In this document: positions 1-5,304 of the stretch, piece by piece
Numbering within the stretch: position 1 is the stretch's first letter
How the letters are laid out: the number at the start of each line of letters is the position of its first letter
Assembly: GCA_038217425.1 (NCBI GenBank)
Contig: JBBQPM010000311.1
Coordinates: forward strand, 1-5,304
Length of the DNA stretch: 5,304 nt
Reading direction: 5' to 3'
From: JAIEPT01 sp038217425
GTDB taxonomy: Bacteria > Planctomycetota > Planctomycetia > Gemmatales > Gemmataceae
The notes under the pieces: generated by a model
Seen by the model: the letters and a program-made list of their open reading frames with translations, nothing else
Databases searched by the model: none
What the model was told of the DNA's origin: nothing
Position numbers and translations under genes: made by a program

Positions 1-60
1 CGCGACCTGGCTCGCCAGAATCCATTGGCGCACCCGCTCCGAATTTCGCGGGCTCTCGGC

Positions 61-89
61 TTGACGGCGTTTGCGGGGACCGTTATGAA
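61..89 (+). promoter_or_regulatory. Putative sigma70-type promoter for the lipoprotein gene
   Basis: TTGACG (61-66) matches the -35 consensus at 5 of 6 positions. After an ideal 17-base spacer comes TATGAA (84-89), which matches the -10 consensus at 4 of 6. Transcription would start near 96, giving a leader of about 18 bases that holds the AAGGGG Shine-Dalgarno sequence (102-107) just before the ATG at 114. The spacing is coherent. Promoter consensus in this lineage is not well known to me, so this is a sequence-only prediction. Confidence 0.5.
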
Positions 90-113
90 AAGGCCTTCGC
101 AAAGGGGCCGATC

Positions 114-332
114 ATGAAGAAACTACTGGCCTGGACGTGTCTGCTGGGCGTAACGGGCTGTGCAGCGGACGATTATTACCTGCAGGAGGGTCCGCCGCCG
201 GCGTACGTGTCGGCGGCGCCGTATGTTCCGCAGGGTTCTTGCGGAGCGCCGCCGCCGGCGCTGGTACAGACCGCGCCGCCTCCGCCGATTGTTACGGTGG
301 GCGGGAACGCCACGCCGCCCCCGCCTCAGTGA
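114..332 (+). CDS. Small proline-rich lipoprotein, function unknown
   Basis: This 72-residue protein has a lipoprotein signal peptide: Lys2-Lys3, a short hydrophobic stretch (LLAWTCLLGV), then a lipobox Val-Thr-Gly-Cys with the lipidated Cys at residue 16. The mature part is about 57 residues. It is dominated by Pro, Ala, Gly and Tyr, with several PPP or PPPP clusters, and has no recognisable domain, so it is probably disordered and membrane-tethered. The ATG at 114 is chosen because it places the signal peptide exactly at the N-terminus and has AAGGGG seven bases upstream. The same frame stays open upstream to the window edge, but an extension would bury the signal peptide. The 85-base gap to the next gene leaves both co-transcription and separate transcription possible. 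No function can be assigned. Tiny lipoproteins of this kind are, from general knowledge, common in Planctomycetota. Confidence 0.75.
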   Translation: MKKLLAWTCLLGVTGCAADDYYLQEGPPPAYVSAAPYVPQGSCGAPPPALVQTAPPPPIVTVGGNATPPPPQ

Positions 333-344
333 AGCAACTTCGTC

Positions 345-373
345 TTGCCAAAAAATTCGATTCCGCGTATTCG
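345..373 (+). promoter_or_regulatory. Weak candidate promoter upstream of the HEAT-like gene
   Basis: In the 85-base gap after the lipoprotein gene, TTGCCA (345-350) matches the -35 consensus at 5 of 6. It is followed 17 bases later by TATTCG (368-373), which matches the -10 at only 3 of 6. The A-run between them makes the area locally AT-rich compared with its surroundings. It could drive the secreted-protein/nagA pair, but the -10 is poor and read-through from the promoter at 61 is equally possible. Confidence 0.25.
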
Positions 374-417
374 CTTCGCCCCGGGGGAAGAAGAAGTCTC
401 GGCTTGGGGGAAGTCAC

Positions 418-1476
418 ATGAAGTTCCGCATTCGCCTGCTCCTGAGCGTCGCCGCCCTGACGCTCGGCTCCTGGCATCTCGTGCAGGGGCAAGCGCCCGC
501 GCCGCCGCCGGTTCCCGCTGCCATCCCCGCGGCGCCGGCGGCAGCGCCCAAAAACATCTGGTCGTTCTTCTGTCTCACCGAAGAGCAGCACGAGAAGTGT
601 CGCAAGCATTTTTGCAACTCGTTCATCGGCAAATCGCTCGGCGCCATCCTCGTGCCGATCAACGCCTACGCCGGCGGCAACATTACAGGTTGTTGTCCGC
701 GGCCCGACCAGGCCAGGCCTGAAGATCTCGCCAAGCCCGCCGACAGTGCCGGCGGCGCCGCGGCGCGCATCAAGAAAGACGAAGAGGACGCCAAGGCGCG
801 CCGCGCCGACGTCCGCTATCTCGGCACCGTCAACTGCCGTCGATATCCCGAAGCGGAGAAGGCGCTCATCAACGCCCTGCGCAGCGACGCCAACGAATGC
901 GTCCGCTGGGAAGCGGCGCTGGCCCTCTCCAGCGGCTGTTGTTGCACGAAGAACACCGTCGAGGCGCTTCGGCTCACGGCGGTCGCCAGCGACAAGGACG
1001 GCAATCCGCCGGAAACGTCGATGCGGGTGCGGAACGCGGCGATCATGGCGTTATCGGTGTGCGAGATTCGCGTGCCGCCGCAGACGCCCGAGCCGCCGGA
1101 GCTGCCGCCGGTATTTCCGCCCGATCCGAAGAAGGCGCCGGAGAGTCCGGGGCCGCTCACGTTGGGGACGATCTTCCAGGCGCCTGTGCCGGCGCAGCTG
1201 GTGACGCTGCCGCCAGCCGCCCCGATGCTGCCGCCGATCTTGCCGGCTCCGCCTCCGACCGCCGCTCCCGTGCTGCCGCCGCTCTTGCCCGCTCCGCCCC
1301 CGACCGCCGCTCCCGTGCTGCCGCCGGTCTTGCCGGCTCCGCCCCCGACGCTGTCGACTTCGTTCACCGGGGTGTTGCCTGCGCGGACGGAACCGGTGAC
1401 CTCGTTGCCGCCTCCTTCCAAGACGAAAGTCTCGCGCGGTCTTTTCGATCTGATGAGTCGTCCCTTGCAGCGGTGA
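418..1476 (+). CDS. Secreted Cys-rich HEAT-like repeat protein with Pro-rich tail
   Basis: This is a 352-residue exported protein of unknown function. Residues 1-24 form a Sec signal peptide (KFRIR, then a hydrophobic core), with likely cleavage after Val-Gln-Gly24. A Pro/Ala linker (about 25-45) follows. Next is a Cys-bearing segment, NIWSFFC at 46-52, C61-x4-C66 and CC at 92-93. A charged stretch (about 115-130) leads to two or so HEAT-like helical repeats (about 132-216), with cues PEAEKALINALRSD, CVRWEAALAL and MRVRNAAIMALS. The tail (about 218-335) is Pro-rich and includes three 15-residue repeats. There are eleven cysteines, C174-C176 being consecutive, which suggests disulfides or metal binding outside the cytoplasm. 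The ATG at 418 is chosen because it puts the signal peptide at the N-terminus. The frame is open back to 160, but that extension is Arg-rich shadow sequence. A GGAAG lies four bases before the ATG. HEAT-like folds usually mediate protein binding; the partner is unknown. nagA begins four bases downstream. Confidence 0.75.
   Translation: MKFRIRLLLSVAALTLGSWHLVQGQAPAPPPVPAAIPAAPAAAPKNIWSFFCLTEEQHEKCRKHFCNSFIGKSLGAILVPINAYAGGNITGCCPRPDQARPEDLAKPADSAGGAAARIKKDEEDAKARRADVRYLGTVNCRRYPEAEKALINALRSDANECVRWEAALALSSGCCCTKNTVEALRLTAVASDKDGNPPETSMRVRNAAIMALSVCEIRVPPQTPEPPELPPVFPPDPKKAPESPGPLTLGTIFQAPVPAQLVTLPPAAPMLPPILPAPPPTAAPVLPPLLPAPPPTAAPVLPPVLPAPPPTLSTSFTGVLPARTEPVTSLPPPSKTKVSRGLFDLMSRPLQR
1228..1362 (+). 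repeat. Three 45-bp in-frame tandem repeats encoding a 15-residue Pro-rich unit
   Basis: Units lie at 1228-1272, 1273-1317 and 1318-1362. Each encodes LPPxLPAPPPTAAPV, with x = Ile, Leu, Val; the third unit diverges over its last five residues to TLSTS. The first two units differ by only a few bases, so the duplication appears recent or homogenised. The unit count is likely to vary between strains by slippage or recombination. The translated segment would be an extended polyproline-like spacer. Confidence 0.9.
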
Positions 1477-1480
1477 TTCG

Positions 1481-2698
1481 ATGACCCAGTCTCTCGCCTT
1501 CGTCAATGCCACGCTGATCTTGCCCGGCCGACTCCTCAGCGCGGGCAAGCTCTTCGTCCGCGCAGGGCGGATCGAGTTCGCCGGGCGCAAGCTCAAGATT
1601 CCCCGGGACGCCCAGGTCGTCGATCTCCAGGGCGATTTCCTGGCGCCGGGGTTCATCGATCTCCACGTGCACGGCGGACAGGGACACGATTTCATGGACG
1701 GGACGGACGCGGCGTTTCGCGCCGTCTGTCAGGCCCACGCGCGGCACGGCACCACTCGGCTCTTGCCGACGTCGACCGTCGCACGGCACGATCAGATCCT
1801 CGCATTTCTGGAGTGCTGTCGACGGGCCAAGGAAACGGGTACGGGAGGGGCTGCCGTGGTCGGCGCCCATTTCTACGGCCCGTATTTTTGGCACGAAGCG
1901 AAGGGTTGCCATCCGGGCGAGACGCTCAGACCGCCGACGCCCCGCGAGTTCGACGCCTACCTCGAATATGCCGACTGCATGACGCGCGCGACGGTGGCGC
2001 CGGAATTGCCGGGCGCCGCCGAGTTCGTGCGCGCGTGCCGCGACCGAGGCGTCGGCTGCAACGTCGGCCATTCCTACGCCAGCTTCGAACAGATGACCCA
2101 AGCCCGCAGCTGGGGCGTCACGCACGTCGATCATCTCTTTTGCGCCATGTCCGACCGCGCCCGCATGCGCCTCACGCAGACCTATCCCATGCGCGGCGGC
2201 GTGATGGAAGCGACGCTGCTTGCCGACGAGCTGACGACCGAAGTCATCGCCGACGGCAAGCATCTGTGTCCGGAACTTTTGAAGCTCGCCTACAAGTGCA
2301 AGGGGCCCGATCGCCTGGCCCTGGTCACCGACGCCAACCGCGCCCTCGACATGCCCGACGGCCCCTATATTTTCGGACCGCTCGACGGCGGCGAACCGAT
2401 CCTGCGCCAGGACGGCGTCGGCGTCATGCCCGACGGCAAGTCCCTCGCCTCCGGCGTCGTCGGACTCGATCACGCCATAAAAACCTTCCACGAACTCACC
2501 GGCGCCCCCCTCCCCGAAGTCGTGCGCATGGCGAGCCTCACCCCCGCACGCATCGCCGGCATCGACCACGAGACCGGCAGCCTCAGCGCCGGCAAACGCG
2601 CCGACCTCGTCGTGCTCGACCCGTCCTTGGCCGTGCGCCGCGTGTATCTCGACGGAAACCCGATCTCCCCTCTACCCCCGGGAGAGGGGTTGGGGTGA
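1481..2698 (+). CDS. nagA: NagA-family amidohydrolase (N-acetylglucosamine-6-phosphate deacetylase-like)
   Basis: This 405-residue cytoplasmic metal hydrolase resembles NagA, which deacetylates GlcNAc-6-P to GlcN-6-P in amino-sugar and cell-wall recycling. Length and motif order fit the family: PGFIDLHVHGG (56-66, His62 and His64), GHS (His197), DHLFCAM (His218, where NagA normally has THLxNAM), ADGKH (257-261, His261), LVTDA with the catalytic Asp284, LASG (322-325), and the C-terminal strand region ASLTPARIAG ... GKRADLVVLD (351-380). The usual HLEGPF metal-ligand motif reads HFYGPY (130-135), so the Glu is Tyr132. The specific substrate is therefore less certain than the fold. The ATG lies four bases after the preceding stop, with no clear Shine-Dalgarno sequence, suggesting translational coupling. 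The last ten residues (SPLPPGEGLG) are encoded by a palindromic repeat, so the ancestral stop was probably replaced. Confidence 0.85.
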   Translation: MTQSLAFVNATLILPGRLLSAGKLFVRAGRIEFAGRKLKIPRDAQVVDLQGDFLAPGFIDLHVHGGQGHDFMDGTDAAFRAVCQAHARHGTTRLLPTSTVARHDQILAFLECCRRAKETGTGGAAVVGAHFYGPYFWHEAKGCHPGETLRPPTPREFDAYLEYADCMTRATVAPELPGAAEFVRACRDRGVGCNVGHSYASFEQMTQARSWGVTHVDHLFCAMSDRARMRLTQTYPMRGGVMEATLLADELTTEVIADGKHLCPELLKLAYKCKGPDRLALVTDANRALDMPDGPYIFGPLDGGEPILRQDGVGVMPDGKSLASGVVGLDHAIKTFHELTGAPLPEVVRMASLTPARIAGIDHETGSLSAGKRADLVVLDPSLAVRRVYLDGNPISPLPPGEGLG

Positions 2699-2762
2699 GG
2701 GGGAACAATCTTGATCCCGGGGTTTTTCCCTCACCCCTGCCCCTCTCCCGGGAGGAGAGGGG
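2667..2762. repeat. Pair of inverted 35-bp GC-rich palindromic elements (REP/BIME-like)
   Basis: Arm 1 (2667-2701) and arm 2 (2728-2762) are reverse complements at 31 of 35 positions, separated by 26 bases. Each arm is itself palindromic. Arm 1 folds CCCCTCT (2667-2673) against AGAGGGG (2683-2689), and arm 2 folds CCCCTCTCC (2740-2748) against GGAGAGGGG (2754-2762). Each also carries a flanking CCCTCACCCC-type tail. This layout, two palindromes facing each other, is that of REP/BIME elements. I recall similar CCCTCACCCC...CCCCTCTCCC repeats between genes of many GC-rich environmental bacteria. Arm 1 overlaps the 3' end and stop codon of nagA. Confidence 0.8.
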
Positions 2763-2766
2763 TTTT
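2740..2766 (+). terminator. nagA: Probable rho-independent terminator after nagA, built from a repeat arm
   Basis: A perfect 9-bp GC-rich stem, CCCCTCTCC (2740-2748) with GGAGAGGGG (2754-2762), encloses a CGGGA loop and is followed at once by TTTT (2763-2766). This is the intrinsic-terminator layout, though the T-run is short. It sits 42 bases past the nagA stop and would insulate the helicase gene. The upstream arm could pair with it to form a longer, competing hairpin. Confidence 0.6.
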
Positions 2767-2795
2767 CAAATGGACCCTAAGGAAAGTGTCGGCAC

Positions 2796-2823
2796 TTCAA
2801 CCGGTTCGCACGTCGCATACAAT
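2796..2823 (+). promoter_or_regulatory. Candidate promoter for the helicase gene
   Basis: TACAAT (2818-2823) matches the -10 consensus at 5 of 6. The best -35 candidate, TTCAAC (2796-2801) with a 16-base spacer, matches only 3 of 6. The predicted start near 2830 would leave a leader of about 13 bases, just enough for the GGAGGA ribosome site. The position between the terminator hairpin and the gene supports a promoter here. The palindrome AACCGGTT (2799-2806) overlaps the -35 and spacer and could be an operator, but I recognise no regulator for it. Confidence 0.4.
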
Positions 2824-2831
2824 CGAATCAT

Positions 2832-2837
2832 GGAGGA
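2832..2837 (+). promoter_or_regulatory. Strong Shine-Dalgarno site fixing the helicase start
   Basis: GGAGGA (2832-2837) lies five bases before the ATG at 2843. The same frame is open back to a TTG at 2711, but that 44-residue extension would be translated from the palindromic repeat and terminator. It lacks similarity to helicase N-termini, so 2843 is the start. Confidence 0.85.
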
Positions 2838-2842
2838 GCACG

Positions 2843-5107
2843 ATGCGAAATAAGATCGACGCCGACGCCCTGATTACCGACCTCACCGCGGCGCAGCGCT
2901 CGGCGGTCGAATGCATCGATGGCCCCGTCCTGGTCATCGCCGGCCCCGGCTCCGGCAAGACGCGCGTCATCACCCGCCGAATTGCCTACATGCTCGCTCA
3001 GGGCATTCGGCCCTATCAGATTCTCGCCATCACCTTCACCAACAAAGCCGCCGCCGAGATGAAACGCCGCGTCGAAGAAATCGTGCCGGGCCAGGGCGTC
3101 TGGATCTCGACCTTCCACAGCTTCGGCGTCCGCATCCTGCGCCAGTACGCGGACCGTCTCCAGCTCGACAAGAACTTCACCATCTACGACATGGACGACC
3201 GCAGCCGACTCATCAAGTCGGCCCTCGCCGCGTCCAGCATCGACAGCACACGCTTCTCCCCCGACTCGATCGGCGGAGCCATCTCCAAAGCGAAGAATCA
3301 ACTCCTGACGCCGGCCGCCTACGCCCACACGGCCCGCGATTTCTTCACCCAGGTCGTCGCTCAGGTCTACGTCAACTACGAAAAGAAAATGCGCGACGCC
3401 AGCGCCCTGGACTTCGATGATCTCCTCTACTGGCCCGCGCTCGCGCTCAAGAACGATCCCGAGTTCCGCAGCGATCTCGACGCCCGCTTTCGCTACGTCC
3501 TCGTCGACGAATACCAGGACACGAACAAGGCCCAGTACGCCATCGCCCGGCAACTTTCGCAGGACTACCAGAACCTCTGCGTCGTCGGCGATCCCGATCA
3601 ATCGATCTACAAATGGCGCGGCTCCGACATCCGCAACATCCTCGACTTCGAACGCGACTTCCCCAGCGCCCAGGTCATTCCGCTGGGCGAAAACTTCCGC
3701 AGCACCCAGGCCATTCTCGCCGCGGCCGACTCGCTCATTCGCCACAACGTGCAGCGCAAGGCCAAGGATCTGACGACGAAAAATGCCGCGGGCGCGCCGG
3801 TCCGCATCCTGCTCTTCGAGCACGGCCTCGAAGAAGCCGAGGGGATCGTCAAACGGATCAAGGAGGAAGTCGCCGAGGGCAAGCACATCTACCGCGACTA
3901 CGCGATTCTCCTCCGCATGAACGCCCTGACGCGCAACCTCGAAAGCGCCTTCGTCCGCCAACGCGTGCCGTTCCAGATCGTCCGCGGCCTGGCGTTCTTC
4001 GATCGCAAAGAAAACAAGGACATCCTGGCGTATCTTCGGCTTCTCATCAATTCGCGCGATACGATTTCCTTCTTAAGAATCGTGAACGAGCCGCCGCGCG
4101 GGATCGGCAAGACCTCGCTCGACCACCTGGTGGAATACGCCGAGGCGCGCGAGATGAGCCTGTGCGCCGCGGCCGCCGAGGTCGACAAGATTCCCAGCAT
4201 CAAGGGCAAGGCCGCGACGAGCCTGAAATTCTTCACCAAGATGCTCGCCGAGCTGCGCGAGTATCTCGTCGCTTCGCCCGATGAAGTCATGCGTCAGGTT
4301 CTGGAACGGACCGGCTACCGCAAGATGCTCAAAACCAGCGACGATCCCGACGATCAAGAACGCCTGGCGAACATCGAAGAATTGATCACCGCCGCCCATC
4401 AGTTTCATCTGGAAGACGAGACGCGCACCATCGCCGACTTCTGCGAGAACGTCACGCTCACCAACGACGTCGACGGCTGGGACGAGAAGAAAGACTTAGT
4501 GTCGGTGATGACGCTGCACGCGGCCAAGGGGCTCGAGTTCCCGGTGATCTACATGCTCGGCATGGAGCAAGGGATCTTGCCGCACGAGCGGAGCATGGGC
4601 AAGGAAGAGGACGTCGAGGAGGAACGCCGGCTCGCGTTCGTCGGCATGACGCGGGCGCGGGATGAGTTGTTGCTGACGCGTTGCCGGATGCGCGAGTTCC
4701 GCGGCCAAACGCTGTACGCGGTGCAGAGCATGTTCCTGGACGAGCTGCCGAAAGAGGTCGAGGAGATCGATCTTTCCTCGAGCCAGCGACATCGGCCGAG
4801 CCAAAAACTTCGCAGCGAGACGAGCAGCGCCGCACGCGGCTGGTACGACACCGGCGTCTTCGATCGCAGTCCGAAGAAGACGCCCGAGGCGGCGACTCCG
4901 CTCGCCCTCGATCCGAATGCGGAGATGAAGAAGTATCACGAAGGGATGTTGGTGCAGCACGATCAATACGGCGTGGGACAGATCACGCTGGTAAGCGGAC
5001 ACGGGGTGTTGCAGAAGATCAAGATTCGCTTCACGACGGCGGGAGAACGGACGTTTTTGGCGCAGAAGGCGAAGCTCGCGATCGTAAAGGGAGAGTTGGA
5101 GGATTAG
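2843..5107 (+). CDS. pcrA: UvrD/PcrA-type superfamily 1 DNA helicase
   Basis: This 754-residue ATP-dependent 3'-5' DNA helicase would act in excision and mismatch repair, replication and clearing of recombination or transcription blocks. All SF1A motifs are intact: Q motif LTAAQ (14-18), Walker A GPGSGKT (34-40), Ia ITFTNKAAAEMKRRV (63-77), STFHSF (89-94), DFDDLL (190-195), motif II VDEYQDTN (221-228), III VVGDPDQSIYKWRG (247-260), IV LGENFRST (281-288), V VMTLHAAKGLEFPVIY (555-570) and VI RRLAFVGMTRARDEL (595-609). A low-complexity linker (about 640-695) leads to a C-terminal Tudor-like fold (about 697-750, VQHDQYGVGQI). In PcrA/UvrD this fold contacts RNA polymerase. Length is typical of PcrA. 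It appears to be transcribed alone, being separated from nagA by a hairpin terminator and followed by non-coding repeats. UvrD and PcrA cannot be told apart on sequence alone here. The codons shift from C-ending to G-ending in the last quarter. Confidence 0.95.
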   Translation: MRNKIDADALITDLTAAQRSAVECIDGPVLVIAGPGSGKTRVITRRIAYMLAQGIRPYQILAITFTNKAAAEMKRRVEEIVPGQGVWISTFHSFGVRILRQYADRLQLDKNFTIYDMDDRSRLIKSALAASSIDSTRFSPDSIGGAISKAKNQLLTPAAYAHTARDFFTQVVAQVYVNYEKKMRDASALDFDDLLYWPALALKNDPEFRSDLDARFRYVLVDEYQDTNKAQYAIARQLSQDYQNLCVVGDPDQSIYKWRGSDIRNILDFERDFPSAQVIPLGENFRSTQAILAAADSLIRHNVQRKAKDLTTKNAAGAPVRILLFEHGLEEAEGIVKRIKEEVAEGKHIYRDYAILLRMNALTRNLESAFVRQRVPFQIVRGLAFFDRKENKDILAYLRLLINSRDTISFLRIVNEPPRGIGKTSLDHLVEYAEAREMSLCAAAAEVDKIPSIKGKAATSLKFFTKMLAELREYLVASPDEVMRQVLERTGYRKMLKTSDDPDDQERLANIEELITAAHQFHLEDETRTIADFCENVTLTNDVDGWDEKKDLVSVMTLHAAKGLEFPVIYMLGMEQGILPHERSMGKEEDVEEERRLAFVGMTRARDELLLTRCRMREFRGQTLYAVQSMFLDELPKEVEEIDLSSSQRHRPSQKLRSETSSAARGWYDTGVFDRSPKKTPEAATPLALDPNAEMKKYHEGMLVQHDQYGVGQITLVSGHGVLQKIKIRFTTAGERTFLAQKAKLAIVKGELED

Positions 5108-5145
5108 AGCGGCTCGCCAGATGCCGTGCAAACGTGAGCCGCTCT
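5106..5145 (+). repeat. Perfect 10-bp inverted repeat at the helicase stop codon
   Basis: AGAGCGGCTC (5106-5115) and GAGCCGCTCT (5136-5145) are exact reverse complements around a 20-base loop. The left arm includes the last two bases of the TAG stop. A GC-rich hairpin here could end or stabilise the helicase mRNA. However, it is followed by GGAAAAA rather than a T-run, so it is not a classical intrinsic terminator on this strand. It shares end sequences with the palindrome at 5194-5213. Confidence 0.65.
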
Positions 5146-5193
5146 GGAAAAATGGCGCGGTCGCTGCAAAGCTTGGCGATTGGCTAAGGCGAG

Positions 5194-5213
5194 CGGCCGA
5201 CGTGAGTCGGCCG
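5194..5213. repeat. Perfect 8-bp palindromic element with GTGA loop
   Basis: CGGCCGAC (5194-5201) and GTCGGCCG (5206-5213) pair exactly around GTGA. This looks like a REP-type intergenic palindrome; similar GCCGACGT-GAGTCGGC motifs are, from memory, frequent between genes in planctomycete genomes. The 14 bases at 5194-5207 recur in reverse complement at 5262-5275, next to the second direct repeat. Confidence 0.7.
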
Positions 5214-5304
5214 GTATAGCATTCCATTCGAAGATCCGATCGCAACCGCTCAAGTACACGTACTCACGTCGGCCGATATAGCATCCCATTCGAAGATCCG
5301 ATCG
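5206..5304 (+). repeat. Two 37-bp direct repeats, 62-bp period, reaching the window edge
   Basis: Copy A (5206-5242) and copy B (5268-5304) are identical at 35 of 37 positions, differing at G/A after GTCGGCCG and T/C before CCATTCGAAG. Both end in GATCCGATCG, and the spacer is 25 bases. The window stops exactly at the end of copy B, so further copies may follow. No gene is seen: the 61-codon reverse frame across 5104-5289 is made of the repeats and the hairpin and has no coding character. Confidence 0.85.

Noticed and set aside
1..117. Open frame from the window edge ending TGA at 115-117, overlapping the lipoprotein ATG as ATGA
   Set aside because: Only 38 codons with no recognisable motif. 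All three forward frames are open for at least 60 bases here, and the promoter at 61-89 lies within it. A truncated upstream gene cannot be excluded but is not supported.
160..417. N-terminal extension of the HEAT-like protein
   Set aside because: It is Arg-rich shadow sequence overlapping the lipoprotein gene in another frame. The signal peptide begins at the ATG at 418.
816..1421. Long reverse-strand Gly/Ser-rich frame opposite the HEAT-like gene
   Set aside because: It is the antisense image of the Pro-rich repeats (CCG read as CGG/GGC), a common artefact in GC-rich DNA.
2799..2806. LexA box
   Set aside because: AACCGGTT has two bases between AAC and GTT, not the four of the GAAC-N4-GTTC type box.
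2711..2842. TTG-initiated 44-residue extension of the helicase
   Set aside because: It would be encoded by the repeat and terminator hairpin. The ATG at 2843 has a strong Shine-Dalgarno site and gives the usual PcrA N-terminus.
2828..3961. Long reverse-strand frame opposite the helicase
   Set aside because: The forward strand encodes intact helicase motifs over the same bases. The reverse frame is low-complexity Val/Gly/Asp/Glu/Ala sequence produced by antisense C-ending codons.
5104..5289. Reverse-strand 61-codon frame
   Set aside because: It consists of the helicase-end hairpin and the direct repeats, with no domain, no clear ribosome site and no coding character.
5206..5304. CRISPR array
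   Set aside because: Only two repeats are visible with one 25-base spacer. The spacer contains sequence related to the flanking palindrome, and no cas gene is present.

Overview
The window is GC-rich bacterial DNA with four forward-strand protein genes and three short repeat-bearing intergenic stretches. The best guess for the host is a member of the Planctomycetota. This rests on the small proline-rich lipoprotein, the Cys-rich secreted HEAT-like protein and the style of the GC-rich palindromic repeats. It is recognition of style, not a database result.

Layout. Bases 1-113 hold no complete gene but carry a good sigma70-like promoter (61-89). A short lipoprotein gene follows (114-332), then a secreted protein with a HEAT-like middle and a Pro-rich tail (418-1476). 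Four bases later starts a NagA-family amidohydrolase (1481-2698), probably co-transcribed with it. The nagA stop codon lies inside a 35-bp GC-rich palindromic element. A second, inverted copy (2728-2762) forms a terminator-like hairpin with a T-run. After a short promoter region, a strong Shine-Dalgarno sequence precedes a UvrD/PcrA-type DNA helicase (2843-5107). The last 197 bases are non-coding: a perfect 10-bp inverted repeat touching the helicase stop codon, a perfect 8-bp palindrome, and two 37-bp direct repeats that run to the window edge.

How the genes fit together. Three units are likely: the lipoprotein (perhaps reading into the next gene), the HEAT-like protein plus nagA, and the helicase alone. 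The first two encode envelope or secreted proteins. NagA would act in amino-sugar (GlcNAc-6-P) recycling, but its usual metal-binding Glu is replaced by Tyr, so that activity is uncertain. The helicase is a housekeeping repair enzyme with all motifs intact. I see no defence system, CRISPR array, transposase, or tRNA or rRNA gene. The most noteworthy items are the NagA active-site change, the repeat-encoded NagA C-terminus, and the palindromic and direct repeats downstream of the helicase.
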